A DNA stretch of 64,000 bases from Amphibacillus xylanus NBRC 15112. GTDB lineage: Bacteria > Bacillota > Bacilli > Bacillales > Amphibacillaceae. This document shows, piece after piece, positions 55,358-64,000 of the stretch; within the stretch, counting starts at the first letter, position 1; each line of letters begins with the position of its first letter. The DNA is taken from assembly GCF_000307165.1 (NCBI RefSeq), contig NC_018704.1:992001-1056000 (forward strand), in the 5' to 3' direction. The translations under genes and the position numbers were made by a program. The notes under the pieces were generated by a model. The model was not told the origin of the DNA, did not search any database, and was given only the letters and a program-made list of their open reading frames with translations.

Positions 55358-55546
55358 TTAAATTAGATCTAAGTATATTAGCATATATACCCCAATAAAA
55401 ATGCCTAATAGTACAATATCTAATAATGAAGGGAATAGAATTGCACGAACGATTTGTACAATTGTGATTGGAACTAAACTTTTCTCGATAATTATGAGAT
55501 ACTCACGGTATTCTGGTGGGATTCTGAAACGTCTGTTACGAAACAT
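55358..55546 (-). CDS. Small membrane protein of unknown function
   Basis: A 62-residue protein with a basic start (MFRNRRFRIPPEYREYL) and two hydrophobic segments (ITIVQIVRAILF and IVLLGIFIGVYMLIYLDLI). AAAGGGTGAG precedes the ATG on the - strand and a bidirectional terminator follows, so it is probably real. It lies where B. subtilis has ysxE, but is unrelated to it. Confidence 0.65.
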   Translation of the reverse strand: MFRNRRFRIPPEYREYLIIIEKSLVPITIVQIVRAILFPSLLDIVLLGIFIGVYMLIYLDLI

Positions 55547-55624
55547 TTTCTCACCCTTTCATTGACCTAATGGTGTATTATATGCATGAATGACCGGATG
55601 TTATCACTTTTTTGAGTTAGTATA

Positions 55625-55654
55625 TTGACTTTTCATGTGGTTATTGGATAAAAT
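55625..55654 (+). promoter_or_regulatory. SigA promoter of the valS leader
   Basis: TTGACT and TAAAAT are separated by 18 bases ahead of the T-box. Confidence 0.65.
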
Positions 55655-55664
55655 AACTGTTAGA

Positions 55665-55936
55665 TTACAAATTAACTAATAACGATGAAGAGGAAGAGTA
55701 TGCGAATAAAGCTTTTAGAGAGGAAATCAAATGCTGAAAGATTTCTAAGTCATTTATCGCAGAAGGTAGCCTTGGATGTTGTTTAGCTGAACGTCTCTGA
55801 TCAGTAGGTTAAACCGGTTTAAAACCGTTATCAATCAATTGAGTGTACAGCTTATTTATGCTGTAAACAAAGGTGGTACCACGGAATGATCAACCCAATT
55901 CGTCCTTTTTCTATATGGATGAGTTGGGTTTTTTAA
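55665..55936 (+). promoter_or_regulatory. T-box riboswitch (valyl) with terminator
   Basis: T-box motif AGGTGGTACCACGG at 55871-55884. A GTA valine codon in the probable specifier loop is at 55766-55768 (AGAAGGTAGCC). The terminator pairs AACCCAATTCGTCC with GGATGAGTTGGGTT and ends TTTT (55892-55936). The folding was not computed. Confidence 0.9.
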
Positions 55937-55977
55937 TGAAAAAAATTGAAGTGTTTAATTAATAGGAGGAATAGCAA

Positions 55978-58620
55978 ATGACAGAACAACATAATTTGCC
56001 ACCCAAATATGATTCAGCCGCTGTTGAAAAAGGTCGTTATCAATATTGGGTAGAGGGTAAATTTTTCGAAGCAACAGGAGATCCAGATAAACAACCTTTT
56101 ACAGTTATGATTCCACCGCCAAACGTAACTGGAAAACTACACATCGGTCACGCATGGGATACGACTTTACAAGATATCATTACAAGAATGAAAAGAATGC
56201 AAGGCTATGATGTCCTTTATCTACCTGGAATGGACCACGCAGGTATTGCGACACAAGCACGAGTTGAGGCGAAGTTAAGAGAAGAAGGCGTTAGTCGTTA
56301 TGATTTAGGCCGTGAAAAGTTTGTTGAAAAAGCTTGGGAATGGAAGCACATTTATGCTGATCATATTCGTGAGCAATGGGAAAATCTCGGTTTAGGTTTA
56401 GATTATTCTCGAGAACGCTTTACTCTTGATGAAGGATTATCAGAAGCGGTAAAAGAAGTTTTCGTTAAATTGTATGAAGAAGGCTTAATTTATCGTGGTG
56501 AATATATTATTAACTGGGATCCATCAACACAAACGGCTCTTTCTGATATTGAAGTTATTCACGAAGAGGTACCTGGACATTTCTATCATATGAGATATCC
56601 GCTTAAAGATGGCTCTGGTTATATTGAAATAGCTACAACACGCCCAGAAACTATGTTAGGTGATACTGCGATTGCAGTCCATCCTAAAGATGAGCGATAT
56701 CAACATCTAATTGGTAAGAAAGCAATTTTACCAATCGTTGGTCGTGAGATTGAGATTATTGCTGATGATTATGTTGATCGTGAATTTGGTTCTGGCGCAG
56801 TAAAAATTACACCAGCACATGATCCAAATGATTTTGAGATCGGTAACCGTCACAATTTAGAACGTATCCTCGTGATGAATGAAGATGGTACGATGAATGA
56901 AAACGCTGGTAAATATCAAGGCTTAGATCGATTTGAATGCCGTAAGCAAATTGTTAAAGATCTTCAAGAGGATGGTACGTTGTTTAAGATTGAAGAGCAT
57001 GTCCATTCTGTTGGTCATTCAGAGCGAACTGGCGTTGTTGTAGAGCCATATTTATCAACACAATGGTTCGTGAAGATGAAGCCACTTGCTGAGGCAGCTG
57101 TTAACATGCAGCAAGATCCTGAGCAAAAGGTTAACTTTGTCCCAGAACGATTCGAAGGTACTTATTTACGTTGGATGGAAAACATTAGAGATTGGTGTAT
57201 TTCTCGTCAATTATGGTGGGGACACCGCATCCCAGCATGGTATCATAAAGAAACAGGTGAAGTATATGTTGGTAAAGAAGCACCAGCTGATATCGAAAAC
57301 TGGAAGCAAGATGAAGATGTTCTAGATACGTGGTTCTCATCTGCATTATGGCCATTCTCAACATTAAATTGGCCAGATGTAGAGAATGAAGATTTTACAC
57401 GTTATTTCCCAACTGATACACTCGTTACAGGCTATGATATTATTTTCTTCTGGGTAGCGAGAATGATTTTCCAATCGAAACATTTCACTGGAAAACGTCC
57501 ATTTAAAGATGTATTGATTCACGGATTAGTGCGGGATTCAGAAGGACGCAAAATGAGTAAGTCATTAAACAATGGTGTCGATCCAATGGATGTAATTGAA
57601 AAGTATGGTGCTGACTCATTACGTTACTTCTTAGCGACAGGCTCATCACCAGGCCAAGATGTTCGTTTCCAATGGGAAAAGGTTGAATCTACTTGGAACT
57701 TTATTAATAAAATTTGGAACGCTTCACGCTTTGTAATTATGAACCTTGATGGTTTAACAACAGAATCAATTGATCTTAAGGGTCAGAAAAATGTAGCTGA
57801 TGAGTGGATTTTAACACGATTAAATGAAACAATTGCTCAAGTTAACCGCCATAGTGAACGTTATGATTATGGTGAGGTAGGTCGTTACCTGTATAACTTC
57901 ATTTGGGATGATTTCTGTGATTGGTATATTGAAATGGCGAAAATCCCACTCTATGGAGAAGATGAGCAAGCGAAGTTAACCACAAGATCTATTCTCGTTT
58001 ATGTATTAGATCAAATCTTACGTATGCTACATCCATTCATGCCATTTGTAACAGAGGAGATTTGGCAACATATTCCGCATGAAGGAGAATCGATTACTCA
58101 AGCGAGCTGGCCGAAAGTAAACGAGGAGCTTACTAATGAACAAGCTGCAACTGAAATGAAGCACCTAGTTGATATTATTCGCTCAGTAAGAAATATTCGT
58201 GCAGAAGTTGATACACCAATGTCTAAACCTGTAGATTTAGTCATTAAAGCGAATAATGAACAAATCGCTGATGAATTAAAAAATAATCAACATTATCTAG
58301 AGAAATTCTGTCATACAGGCAATTTGACAATCGCAGTTGATGCGATTGCACCAGATGAGTCAATGTCAGCAGTTGTTTCAGGCGCTGAATTGTACTTACC
58401 TCTTGCAGGGTTAATTGACTACGAAAAAGAAATTGCACGTCTTGAAGCAGAATTAGTCAAATTAAATAAAGAAGTTGACCGTGTTCAGAAGAAATTAAAC
58501 AATGAGAGTTTTGTTAGTAAAGCTCCGGAAAAAATAGTCGCAGCAGAAAAAGCGAAAGAACAAGAATATTTAGAGCAACGAGAAAAAGTTGTTAATCGAT
58601 TAAATGAATTAAGGAAGTAA
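55978..58620 (+). CDS. valS: Valine-tRNA ligase
   Basis: Class I synthetase of 880 residues. HIGH motif in [20 protein letters not shown] in [16 protein letters not shown]1 editing domain (about 150-350, [18 protein letters not shown]) and a C-terminal coiled-coil arm (about 815-880). AGGAGG precedes the ATG. It is controlled by the T-box and followed by a strong terminator. Confidence 0.98.
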   Translation: MTEQHNLPPKYDSAAVEKGRYQYWVEGKFFEATGDPDKQPFTVMIPPPNVTGKLHIGHAWDTTLQDIITRMKRMQGYDVLYLPGMDHAGIATQARVEAKLREEGVSRYDLGREKFVEKAWEWKHIYADHIREQWENLGLGLDYSRERFTLDEGLSEAVKEVFVKLYEEGLIYRGEYIINWDPSTQTALSDIEVIHEEVPGHFYHMRYPLKDGSGYIEIATTRPETMLGDTAIAVHPKDERYQHLIGKKAILPIVGREIEIIADDYVDREFGSGAVKITPAHDPNDFEIGNRHNLERILVMNEDGTMNENAGKYQGLDRFECRKQIVKDLQEDGTLFKIEEHVHSVGHSERTGVVVEPYLSTQWFVKMKPLAEAAVNMQQDPEQKVNFVPERFEGTYLRWMENIRDWCISRQLWWGHRIPAWYHKETGEVYVGKEAPADIENWKQDEDVLDTWFSSALWPFSTLNWPDVENEDFTRYFPTDTLVTGYDIIFFWVARMIFQSKHFTGKRPFKDVLIHGLVRDSEGRKMSKSLNNGVDPMDVIEKYGADSLRYFLATGSSPGQDVRFQWEKVESTWNFINKIWNASRFVIMNLDGLTTESIDLKGQKNVADEWILTRLNETIAQVNRHSERYDYGEVGRYLYNFIWDDFCDWYIEMAKIPLYGEDEQAKLTTRSILVYVLDQILRMLHPFMPFVTEEIWQHIPHEGESITQASWPKVNEELTNEQAATEMKHLVDIIRSVRNIRAEVDTPMSKPVDLVIKANNEQIADELKNNQHYLEKFCHTGNLTIAVDAIAPDESMSAVVSGAELYLPLAGLIDYEKEIARLEAELVKLNKEVDRVQKKLNNESFVSKAPEKIVAAEKAKEQEYLEQREKVVNRLNELRK

Positions 58621-58624
58621 GTGG

Positions 58625-58662
58625 AACTCGGCTACCCAAAAACAGGGTAGCCAGTTTTTTTT
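58625..58662 (+). terminator. Terminator after valS
   Basis: GGCTACCC and GGGTAGCC pair around AAAAACA, extended by AACT/AGTT, followed by eight T. Confidence 0.85.
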
Positions 58663-58725
58663 GGCTAAATTATGACTTTTGTTATATACAAAGGAAACAT
58701 ATTCCTTTTTTATGAGTAGTTTGGA

Positions 58726-58754
58726 TTGCGAATTTTATGATAAACTACTATACT
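58726..58754 (+). promoter_or_regulatory. SigA promoter of the GGDEF gene
   Basis: TTGCGA and TATACT are separated by 17 bases, about 60 bases before the start. Confidence 0.6.
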
Positions 58755-58816
58755 TAGTATGAACAAAACGTATTCACTCAATTGAGCGTTTTGTTAGCCA
58801 TAATTGAGGTGAATTT

Positions 58817-60544
58817 ATGATATCAAGGAAAAAACAAATAGCAGTATGGGGAATCTGGTTGTTTATTTGGCCACCGATCATTACAACGCTATTTTATAAA
58901 TATTATCCAACGGAGACATTCGATTTATCTAATCTAGTAATCTTTATCTTATTAGCACTTACTACGGCAGTATTTCCAATTCAAATAAATAAATCGTCAA
59001 TTTTTCCGATTTTCGGAGTTAGTTTAGCGGTTTATTTACTGTTTGGTTTATATATTGAAGTTATGTTTACGCAAGTTGCAGTTGTCTTTGTTATTCTTAA
59101 ACTAATCAAAAATAAATGTGAACATCATCGTGTGGCATTAAATTCACTGTCTTTTTTATTTGTATCGATTTTATCAGCAGCAAGCTATCAAATTGTAGGC
59201 ATATATATCCCGTATCGTCTGATGTTTTTAAATGTTAATATCATTCAGATTCTAGCTTATATGGTTACTTACTTTTTAGTTAACCAGTTGATATATTATT
59301 TGATTAAGTGTTTTTTTTATGGAAAGAAATCATCATTTTTAGATGAGGGTTTTTATTTCTTGTTGATCAGTATGACATATACTTTGCCAACAGGTATTTT
59401 AACTGTCTATCTCTATAAAATGTATGACTTACTCGGTGTTGCAATCATTGGAGTCTTGATGATTACGACATTAATTAGTTTTAAACTTTATTATCGAAGC
59501 GTTAGAACAAATCGTTACTTACAGATTGTCAATGATATGGCCAAAGAACTAGCACAGCAATTAACTAAAGGTTGTGTAGTCCATACGTATTTGGATAAAT
59601 TAACAAATCACTTTTCTTTAGGTAAAATTGCGCTTTACGATCTTATTGATGAAGAGAAGTTTCAATTGACACACTTTTATGATAAGGGTAAAGTTATTGA
59701 AATTGAGGCAAATCCGTTTACGATTGATCGTCAATCATTTATCCGCGAACTCATTAATAATGATTCAAATTATGTTTATTACAGACGGGCTAAGGAATGG
59801 CAGTTTTATAATTTACCAGATTTAAATAAAACGGGCGAAAGTTTACTAGCGATGCCGATTAAACGTGATAATCAAGTCATTGCGATCTTAATAATTATTA
59901 AAAACAAACGAGATGCTTTTGAAGAAAGTCTCATTTCAACCCTTTCAGTTATCAATACTTATTTCGGAATTGCGTTAGGAAATGCTAGATATTATGAGGA
60001 AATTAGAAAAGATAGTAAAACTGATCACTTAACAGGCTTACCTAATTTAAGACACTTTGAATATGATCTTAGAAATTATCAAAATCATTTGGCAACGACA
60101 ATTAACTTTACTGTAAATACATCAATAATTATTCTCGATCTTGATCACTTTAAAAAGATAAATGATCAATACGGACATGAGTGTGGCAATGAATTATTAA
60201 TTAAAGTCGCAGAATTATTAGATTTATTTTTTACAAATAAGGGAACAGTTTATCGGTATGGTGGTGAGGAATTTATTATTTTCTTACCAAATTATTCACA
60301 TGAGAGTACATTAGATTTGGCAGAGCGAATTAGAAAGCAGCTTGAACAGACTGAATTTATATGTCATAACTATATGGTATTAAATCGTCCTGAAATTTCG
60401 TTAAAAATGACAGCAAGCCTTGGAGTCGCAAGTTATCCAGAAAAAACGGATGACATTAATGAATTACTCCGCATTGCCGATCGTGCGATGTATCTAGGGG
60501 CAAAACGAGAAGGTCGAAATAAAGTAGCGGCGTATCAGTCTTAA
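58817..60544 (+). CDS. Membrane diguanylate cyclase (GGDEF)
   Basis: A 575-residue protein that should make cyclic di-GMP. The N-terminal half has about seven to eight membrane segments (residues 8-225). A GAF-like domain follows (about 245-385), and the GGDEF domain (about 395-573) carries DLDHFKKINDQYGHECGNELL and the active site RYGGEEF, so it is probably catalytic. No RxxD inhibitory site precedes the motif. It sits between valS and folC, and the pilin operon lies one gene downstream. AGGTGAAT precedes the ATG. Confidence 0.93.
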   Translation: MISRKKQIAVWGIWLFIWPPIITTLFYKYYPTETFDLSNLVIFILLALTTAVFPIQINKSSIFPIFGVSLAVYLLFGLYIEVMFTQVAVVFVILKLIKNKCEHHRVALNSLSFLFVSILSAASYQIVGIYIPYRLMFLNVNIIQILAYMVTYFLVNQLIYYLIKCFFYGKKSSFLDEGFYFLLISMTYTLPTGILTVYLYKMYDLLGVAIIGVLMITTLISFKLYYRSVRTNRYLQIVNDMAKELAQQLTKGCVVHTYLDKLTNHFSLGKIALYDLIDEEKFQLTHFYDKGKVIEIEANPFTIDRQSFIRELINNDSNYVYYRRAKEWQFYNLPDLNKTGESLLAMPIKRDNQVIAILIIIKNKRDAFEESLISTLSVINTYFGIALGNARYYEEIRKDSKTDHLTGLPNLRHFEYDLRNYQNHLATTINFTVNTSIIILDLDHFKKINDQYGHECGNELLIKVAELLDLFFTNKGTVYRYGGEEFIIFLPNYSHESTLDLAERIRKQLEQTEFICHNYMVLNRPEISLKMTASLGVASYPEKTDDINELLRIADRAMYLGAKREGRNKVAAYQS

Positions 60545-60628
60545 ACTTAGTTTATGAATAAACTTTTAATCCTTGAGTCTATCAGCTACAATTTAGTTAG
60601 ATAGTAGAGAGCAAAGGAGTTGACGAGT

Positions 60629-61891
60629 ATGTTTTCTTCACTCGAAGCATTGGATCAGTTTTTTGAAGCGCGTGAAACGGTTGGTATTAAGCCAGGGTTA
60701 GATCGAATGGAGCAATTATTAAACGATGTGCAAAATCCGCAACTTAAAGTACCTATGATTCATGTTGCAGGAACAAATGGTAAAGGGTCAACAGTCACAT
60801 ATTTAGCATCAATTTTACAAGAAGCGGGTTATCAAGTAGGGACATTTACTTCACCTAGTTTAACTAATCGACAAGCAATGATTCAGCTAAATGGTGAACC
60901 GATTTCAGATGAAGTGTTATTATCGTATGCTAATCAACTTGCACCTGAATTAACGAAATTAGATCAAGAAAACAATCCTGCAAGTCTCTTTGAAATAATT
61001 GTCGCGATTGCATTTATGTTTTTCGCCGATCATTCAAGTATTGCAGTAGTTGAGACAGGCATGGGTGGATTAGAGGATGCGACAAACTTAGTCGATCCAA
61101 TTGTTTCAATTATTACATCAATTGGATATGATCACACAGCCTTTCTTGGCGAGACAATTGCAGATATTGCTAAGCACAAGGCTGGGATTATTAAGCCTAA
61201 TAAACCAATTATCGTAGGGAAGATGGTTCCTGAAGCAGCAGAGGTTATTAAAGAAGTATCAATAGCGAATCATGCACCACTTCATCAACTAGGTACTGAT
61301 TTTCAAGTGATATGGATTGAAAATCGACCATACTATAAAGATGAGAATCAAACGATTCCACTAAGGCTACGATTGTTAGGTGAACACCAATTCTTAAATA
61401 CCGCGCTTGCGATAAAAACCATTGCGCTATTAAATGAAATGAATCGACCTATTTCTAAAGAACAAATAAAGCTTGGCATTAGGCAAGCTCATTTACCAGC
61501 TAGATTCGAGCAAATTTCGGATCATCCAGTTATTATTATTGATGGCGCGCATAATTTAGAAAGTATTCAAGCCTTTCTTGATACGGTGAATAAGTTATAT
61601 AAGAACGTAGAGAAACACTTAATTTTTGCAGCGTTTAGAGATAAGCCGATTAAGGAAATGCTAACAGCGCTTGAACCACATTTTGATCAGATGAGTATCA
61701 CGACATTTGAACACGCGCGTGCAGCATCAGCAGATCAGCTCTTTAACATCTCCAATCATCAAAACAAGCAAAAGTTTGATGATTGGAAAGAGTTACTAAA
61801 TAGTGTTCGTCAAGATAAGTTAACGAAAAAAGTGACTTTTGTCGTTGGTTCACTTGATTTTGTTGGTAAAGTTAGGGAATATTTTAAGTAA
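60629..61891 (+). CDS. folC: Folylpolyglutamate synthase / dihydrofolate synthase
   Basis: Adds glutamate to folates; 420 residues. P-loop HVAGTNGKGSTVTYL, then VVETGMGGLEDATN and IIIDGAHNLESI, the standard FolC motifs. The ATG at 60629 lies nine bases after AAAGGAG; the TTG at 60620 abuts that site. It follows valS as in Bacillus, with the GGDEF gene inserted between. Confidence 0.95.
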   Translation: MFSSLEALDQFFEARETVGIKPGLDRMEQLLNDVQNPQLKVPMIHVAGTNGKGSTVTYLASILQEAGYQVGTFTSPSLTNRQAMIQLNGEPISDEVLLSYANQLAPELTKLDQENNPASLFEIIVAIAFMFFADHSSIAVVETGMGGLEDATNLVDPIVSIITSIGYDHTAFLGETIADIAKHKAGIIKPNKPIIVGKMVPEAAEVIKEVSIANHAPLHQLGTDFQVIWIENRPYYKDENQTIPLRLRLLGEHQFLNTALAIKTIALLNEMNRPISKEQIKLGIRQAHLPARFEQISDHPVIIIDGAHNLESIQAFLDTVNKLYKNVEKHLIFAAFRDKPIKEMLTALEPHFDQMSITTFEHARAASADQLFNISNHQNKQKFDDWKELLNSVRQDKLTKKVTFVVGSLDFVGKVREYFK

Positions 61892-61897
61892 ATAGAC

Positions 61898-61926
61898 TTG
61901 ATTCTTCCATAAAAAACAATTATACT
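61898..61926 (+). promoter_or_regulatory. SigA promoter of the pilin operon
   Basis: TTGATT and TATACT are separated by exactly 17 bases, immediately after the folC stop. Confidence 0.65.
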
Positions 61927-61978
61927 AAAATTTAAGCAAACACAATCGACGAATACAACATGATAATATTGACGAAAT

Positions 61979-62052
61979 GGTTACCAAGAAATTTATGACA
62001 TCATTATAGATAGATGCAGATAAATTTATCTTACGGTAACCTTTTTCTTTTA
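61979..62052 (+). terminator. Leader terminator / possible attenuator before the pilins
   Basis: GGTTACC and GGTAACC pair, with an inner AAATTTAT/ATAAATTT stem, and TTTTTCTTTT follows. It lies between the promoter and the first pilin gene, which starts 19 bases further on, so transcription must pass it. That is the layout of an attenuator or riboswitch expression platform. I could not match the leader to a known riboswitch. Confidence 0.55.
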
Positions 62053-62070
62053 TATAAAGGAATTGATGCC

Positions 62071-62535
62071 ATGATAAAAAATAACACTATTAACAACCAA
62101 GATGGTCTAACCTTAGTAGAATTACTAGGGTCTATTGTTATTTTATCGATTATAGTTGTATCTTTTTTAGCTTTCTTTATTCAATCAGCGAAAACAACAA
62201 AGGTGTCAGAGGATATTATTGATGCCTCATATATTGCTCAGCAAGAGTTAGAAGCAATTTATCATTTATCGACTGATCAAGGCGTTGATCAGCTCGTATC
62301 ATATTTGCAAGCGCAAGGTTACACTCACCTTCGATCTGGCGAAACTCACGAATTTTCTATTCACATAGATACATATCGTGTCGATGTAAAACTTTATCCC
62401 GTTTATCATGATAGTGGAGATGTGATTGAAGATTTACACACGCTTTTAGTGAAGGTGTTTGATTCAGAGAATAGGCAGAGTGCCCAAATGGAAACAAAAT
62501 TCTTTTTTAACGAGGTAGAGGTTGATGAGGGATAA
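62071..62535 (+). CDS. Type IV minor pseudopilin (PilV-like)
   Basis: A 154-residue protein with a class III signal: DGLTLVELLGSIVILSIIVV, cleaved by prepilin peptidase after Gly, with Glu at position 5 of the mature chain. The C-terminal part is a small strand-rich domain. The ATG at 62071 is used, after AAAGGAA; the frame back to 62014 overlaps the leader terminator. It overlaps the next gene by 11 bases. Confidence 0.88.
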   Translation: MIKNNTINNQDGLTLVELLGSIVILSIIVVSFLAFFIQSAKTTKVSEDIIDASYIAQQELEAIYHLSTDQGVDQLVSYLQAQGYTHLRSGETHEFSIHIDTYRVDVKLYPVYHDSGDVIEDLHTLLVKVFDSENRQSAQMETKFFFNEVEVDEG

Positions 62536-62962
62536 TCAGCATGGGATAACATTAGTTGAATTATTAGGTGTGCTGGCGATTTTATCAATCATTTTACTCC
62601 TAATCGGATCAGCACATATATTCGGTCAAAAGCAATTAGTTTATCAAACTGATGAAGTAAATCAACAAAATGACGTTAGACTAGTCGTAAGTCAATTAAC
62701 AACGGATTTTCGATCAACGACGGCAGATAAGTATATTGAGGATGCTGAGGGTTATCATTTAGGCTCACATGTTTACAAGTTCAATGAATCTTCGGTTTTC
62801 CGTAATGGGGAAAAGTTAAGTGATAATATTGCTAGATTTGAGTTAGCGCCAATCAAAGATGATGCAGATGTTTTAGTCGGTGTCGATATTGTTATAGAGA
62901 GTCTGTTAGGTGGTCAAGGTTCTCAAACGACAGTTGAAACAGCTATATACTTTAGAAAGTAG
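62525..62962 (+). CDS. Type IV minor pseudopilin (PilW-like)
   Basis: A 145-residue protein opening MRDNQHGITLVELLGVLAIL, with the same prepilin cleavage site (HG before ITLVE). The rest is short and strand-rich. The ATG at 62525 follows AGAGGT inside the end of the upstream gene; the TTG at 62522 is too close. It is translationally coupled with its neighbours. Confidence 0.88.
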   Translation: MRDNQHGITLVELLGVLAILSIILLLIGSAHIFGQKQLVYQTDEVNQQNDVRLVVSQLTTDFRSTTADKYIEDAEGYHLGSHVYKFNESSVFRNGEKLSDNIARFELAPIKDDADVLVGVDIVIESLLGGQGSQTTVETAIYFRK

Positions 62963-62973
62963 GTGAGTGAGGT

Positions 62974-64000
62974 ATGTTCAGATCCATCCAGCGGAAGCAA
63001 ATATTTAATAGTGAGTCAGGCGTTAGTTTAATCGTAGCTGTGATGACTTTATTTGTATTGTCCATTATTGGGGTAACTATCGCAACTGTTACTTTTGCAA
63101 ATATTAAGCTATCAACTACAGATCGGGAGTATCAATCGACTTATTACATCGCTGAAGCAGGTGTGAATCAAACCTACGCTGAAATAAAGGACTTAATTAT
63201 CTCAAGCTATAACAATACCAATACTGAAGTTGACTTCTACGCTGCAGTTGAACCTGTTTTATTGGCAGATATAAATAATTCTGTCCTTACTAATTTTGAA
63301 CCTAGTTTTGGCGAGAAACCTACAGCTAATATTTCTATTACGAAAATTGATGATGGAAACCCACGGACTTATCGGATAAGTTCTGAAGGACAAATTGGTG
63401 AACGTCACCGAACAGTATCAAAGGAATTCACTGTAAATTGGATACCTAAAGCTGGTGGAGGTACACCGATGCCTGCTCTTCCAGAAGGCGTCGCCGCGAT
63501 CATTAAAAATAATGTTAATTTAAGTGGTAGTGGTACGATTGATGGTGACCTATATTTAGATACAGAGCTAAATAATCGAATTAAAGTAGATGGTGGTGCA
63601 GGGATAACGGGTGATATATATGTAAAGGATCCGAATAATGATGCGATTTTTGATATGCCTGACTGGATGACAAAACCAACGCTCAATTACTTTGGTTTCG
63701 AATTTGATTGGGAGAAACTAGAGCGATTTTTCGATAGTTTTCCTACTGCTCCTTCATTACCATTACATGAAGATGTTAAGATTGTTGCTGGTAGTAATCA
63801 ACACGACGTAATTAAAAATGGTAATCTATACATTAATAACTATTTGATAAGGGATGAAAATTTTGTCCTTAACTTAGATCAGAATTATCATTTCAATCGT
63901 GCAACATTTGGTGGTAACTACACATTGAAAATTAATATTGGAAATAGTGATCGGGTATTAGTTTTTGATGAACTTCATTTAACTAATGGTCACATTGAAA
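62974..64000 (+). CDS. PilX-like pilus assembly protein (3' end outside window)
   Basis: The frame starts at ATG 62974 after AGGTGAGTGAGG and runs off the window with 342 codons read. It opens MFRSIQRKQIFNSESGVSLI and a membrane segment (VAVMTLFVLSIIGVTIATVT), then YYIAEAGVNQTYAEI, the PilX/PulK-type N-terminal pattern. The body has Gly- and Asn-rich strands (NNVNLSGSGTIDGDLYL, GGAGITGDIYV) like a beta-helix, as in polymer-forming surface proteins. It is the third gene of the pseudopilin operon. Confidence 0.8.
   Translation, partial: MFRSIQRKQIFNSESGVSLIVAVMTLFVLSIIGVTIATVTFANIKLSTTDREYQSTYYIAEAGVNQTYAEIKDLIISSYNNTNTEVDFYAAVEPVLLADINNSVLTNFEPSFGEKPTANISITKIDDGNPRTYRISSEGQIGERHRTVSKEFTVNWIPKAGGGTPMPALPEGVAAIIKNNVNLSGSGTIDGDLYLDTELNNRIKVDGGAGITGDIYVKDPNNDAIFDMPDWMTKPTLNYFGFEFDWEKLERFFDSFPTAPSLPLHEDVKIVAGSNQHDVIKNGNLYINNYLIRDENFVLNLDQNYHFNRATFGGNYTLKINIGNSDRVLVFDELHLTNGHIE

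Noticed and set aside
61927-62052. Known cyclic di-GMP riboswitch (GEMM-I or GEMM-II)
   Set aside because: I could not find the conserved core or tetraloop-receptor sequences of either class, so only a generic attenuator is proposed.

Overview
The window looks like a chromosome segment of a low-GC, endospore-forming member of the Bacillaceae. Gene order follows the Bacillus subtilis polA-mutM-coaE-nrdR-dnaBI-thrS-infC-pheST-zapA-polX-mutS2-trxA-uvrC-gerE-murI-gerM-rph-tig-clpX-lonA-engB-spoVID-valS-folC backbone. Spore genes are present (sspI, sspH, gerE, gerM, spoVID, ytaF, ytxC). Blocks that B. subtilis carries inside the same backbone are absent: gapB-speD, the fatty-acid/etfBA block, lysC, sdhCAB, ilv-leu, lonB and hemAXCDBL. 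Loss of haem and succinate dehydrogenase genes from their usual places suggests a fermentative spore-former without a normal respiratory chain. Amphibacillus or a close relative is my best guess; this is inference from gene content only.

Layout. 1-8.2 kb holds DNA repair and replication genes (polA 3' part, mutM, coaE, nrdR, dnaB, dnaI) with ytaF and ytxC. 8.2-12.5 kb holds thrS under a T-box leader and infC-rpmI-rplT under an L20-type leader. 12.5-14 kb has two small membrane proteins and dut. 14.0-14.7 kb is a non-coding array of helically phased 52-bp repeats. 14.8-19.7 kb has an M42 aminopeptidase, then a leftward operon joining a cobalamin-binding protein to a MacB-like ABC transporter, a lytic transglycosylase and sspI. 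19.7-34.8 kb has an rRNA methylase, a five-LysM protein, T-box-controlled pheST, rnhC, zapA-cvpA, polX, mutS2, trxA and uvrC.

34.9-38.4 kb is the decayed accessory patch: a lipoprotein gene and its nonsense-mutated paralogue, each with remnants of a matrixin-like metallopeptidase gene, plus a truncated IS3-family element. 38.5-47.3 kb holds ysmB-murI-gerM-rph-rdgB-yfcE, a broken small membrane gene, an orphan holin-like gene, tRNA-Arg and tRNA-Gly, a NERD protein, a second copy of the 52-bp repeat family, a short sspH gene and a TPR protein. 47.3-62 kb holds tig, clpX, lonA, engB, spoVID, T-box-controlled valS, a membrane diguanylate cyclase and folC. The window ends inside an operon of type IV pilus minor pseudopilins with a terminator-like leader.

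The strongest undescribed candidate is the pair of 52-bp repeat arrays (about 14.04-14.71 and 45.22-45.74 kb). They alternate a 14-bp arm and its reverse complement at 21- and 31-bp spacing, close to 2 and 3 helical turns, and that spacing is conserved although the sequences of the two arrays have diverged. Starts, domains and sites were read by eye from the sequence; no searches were run.
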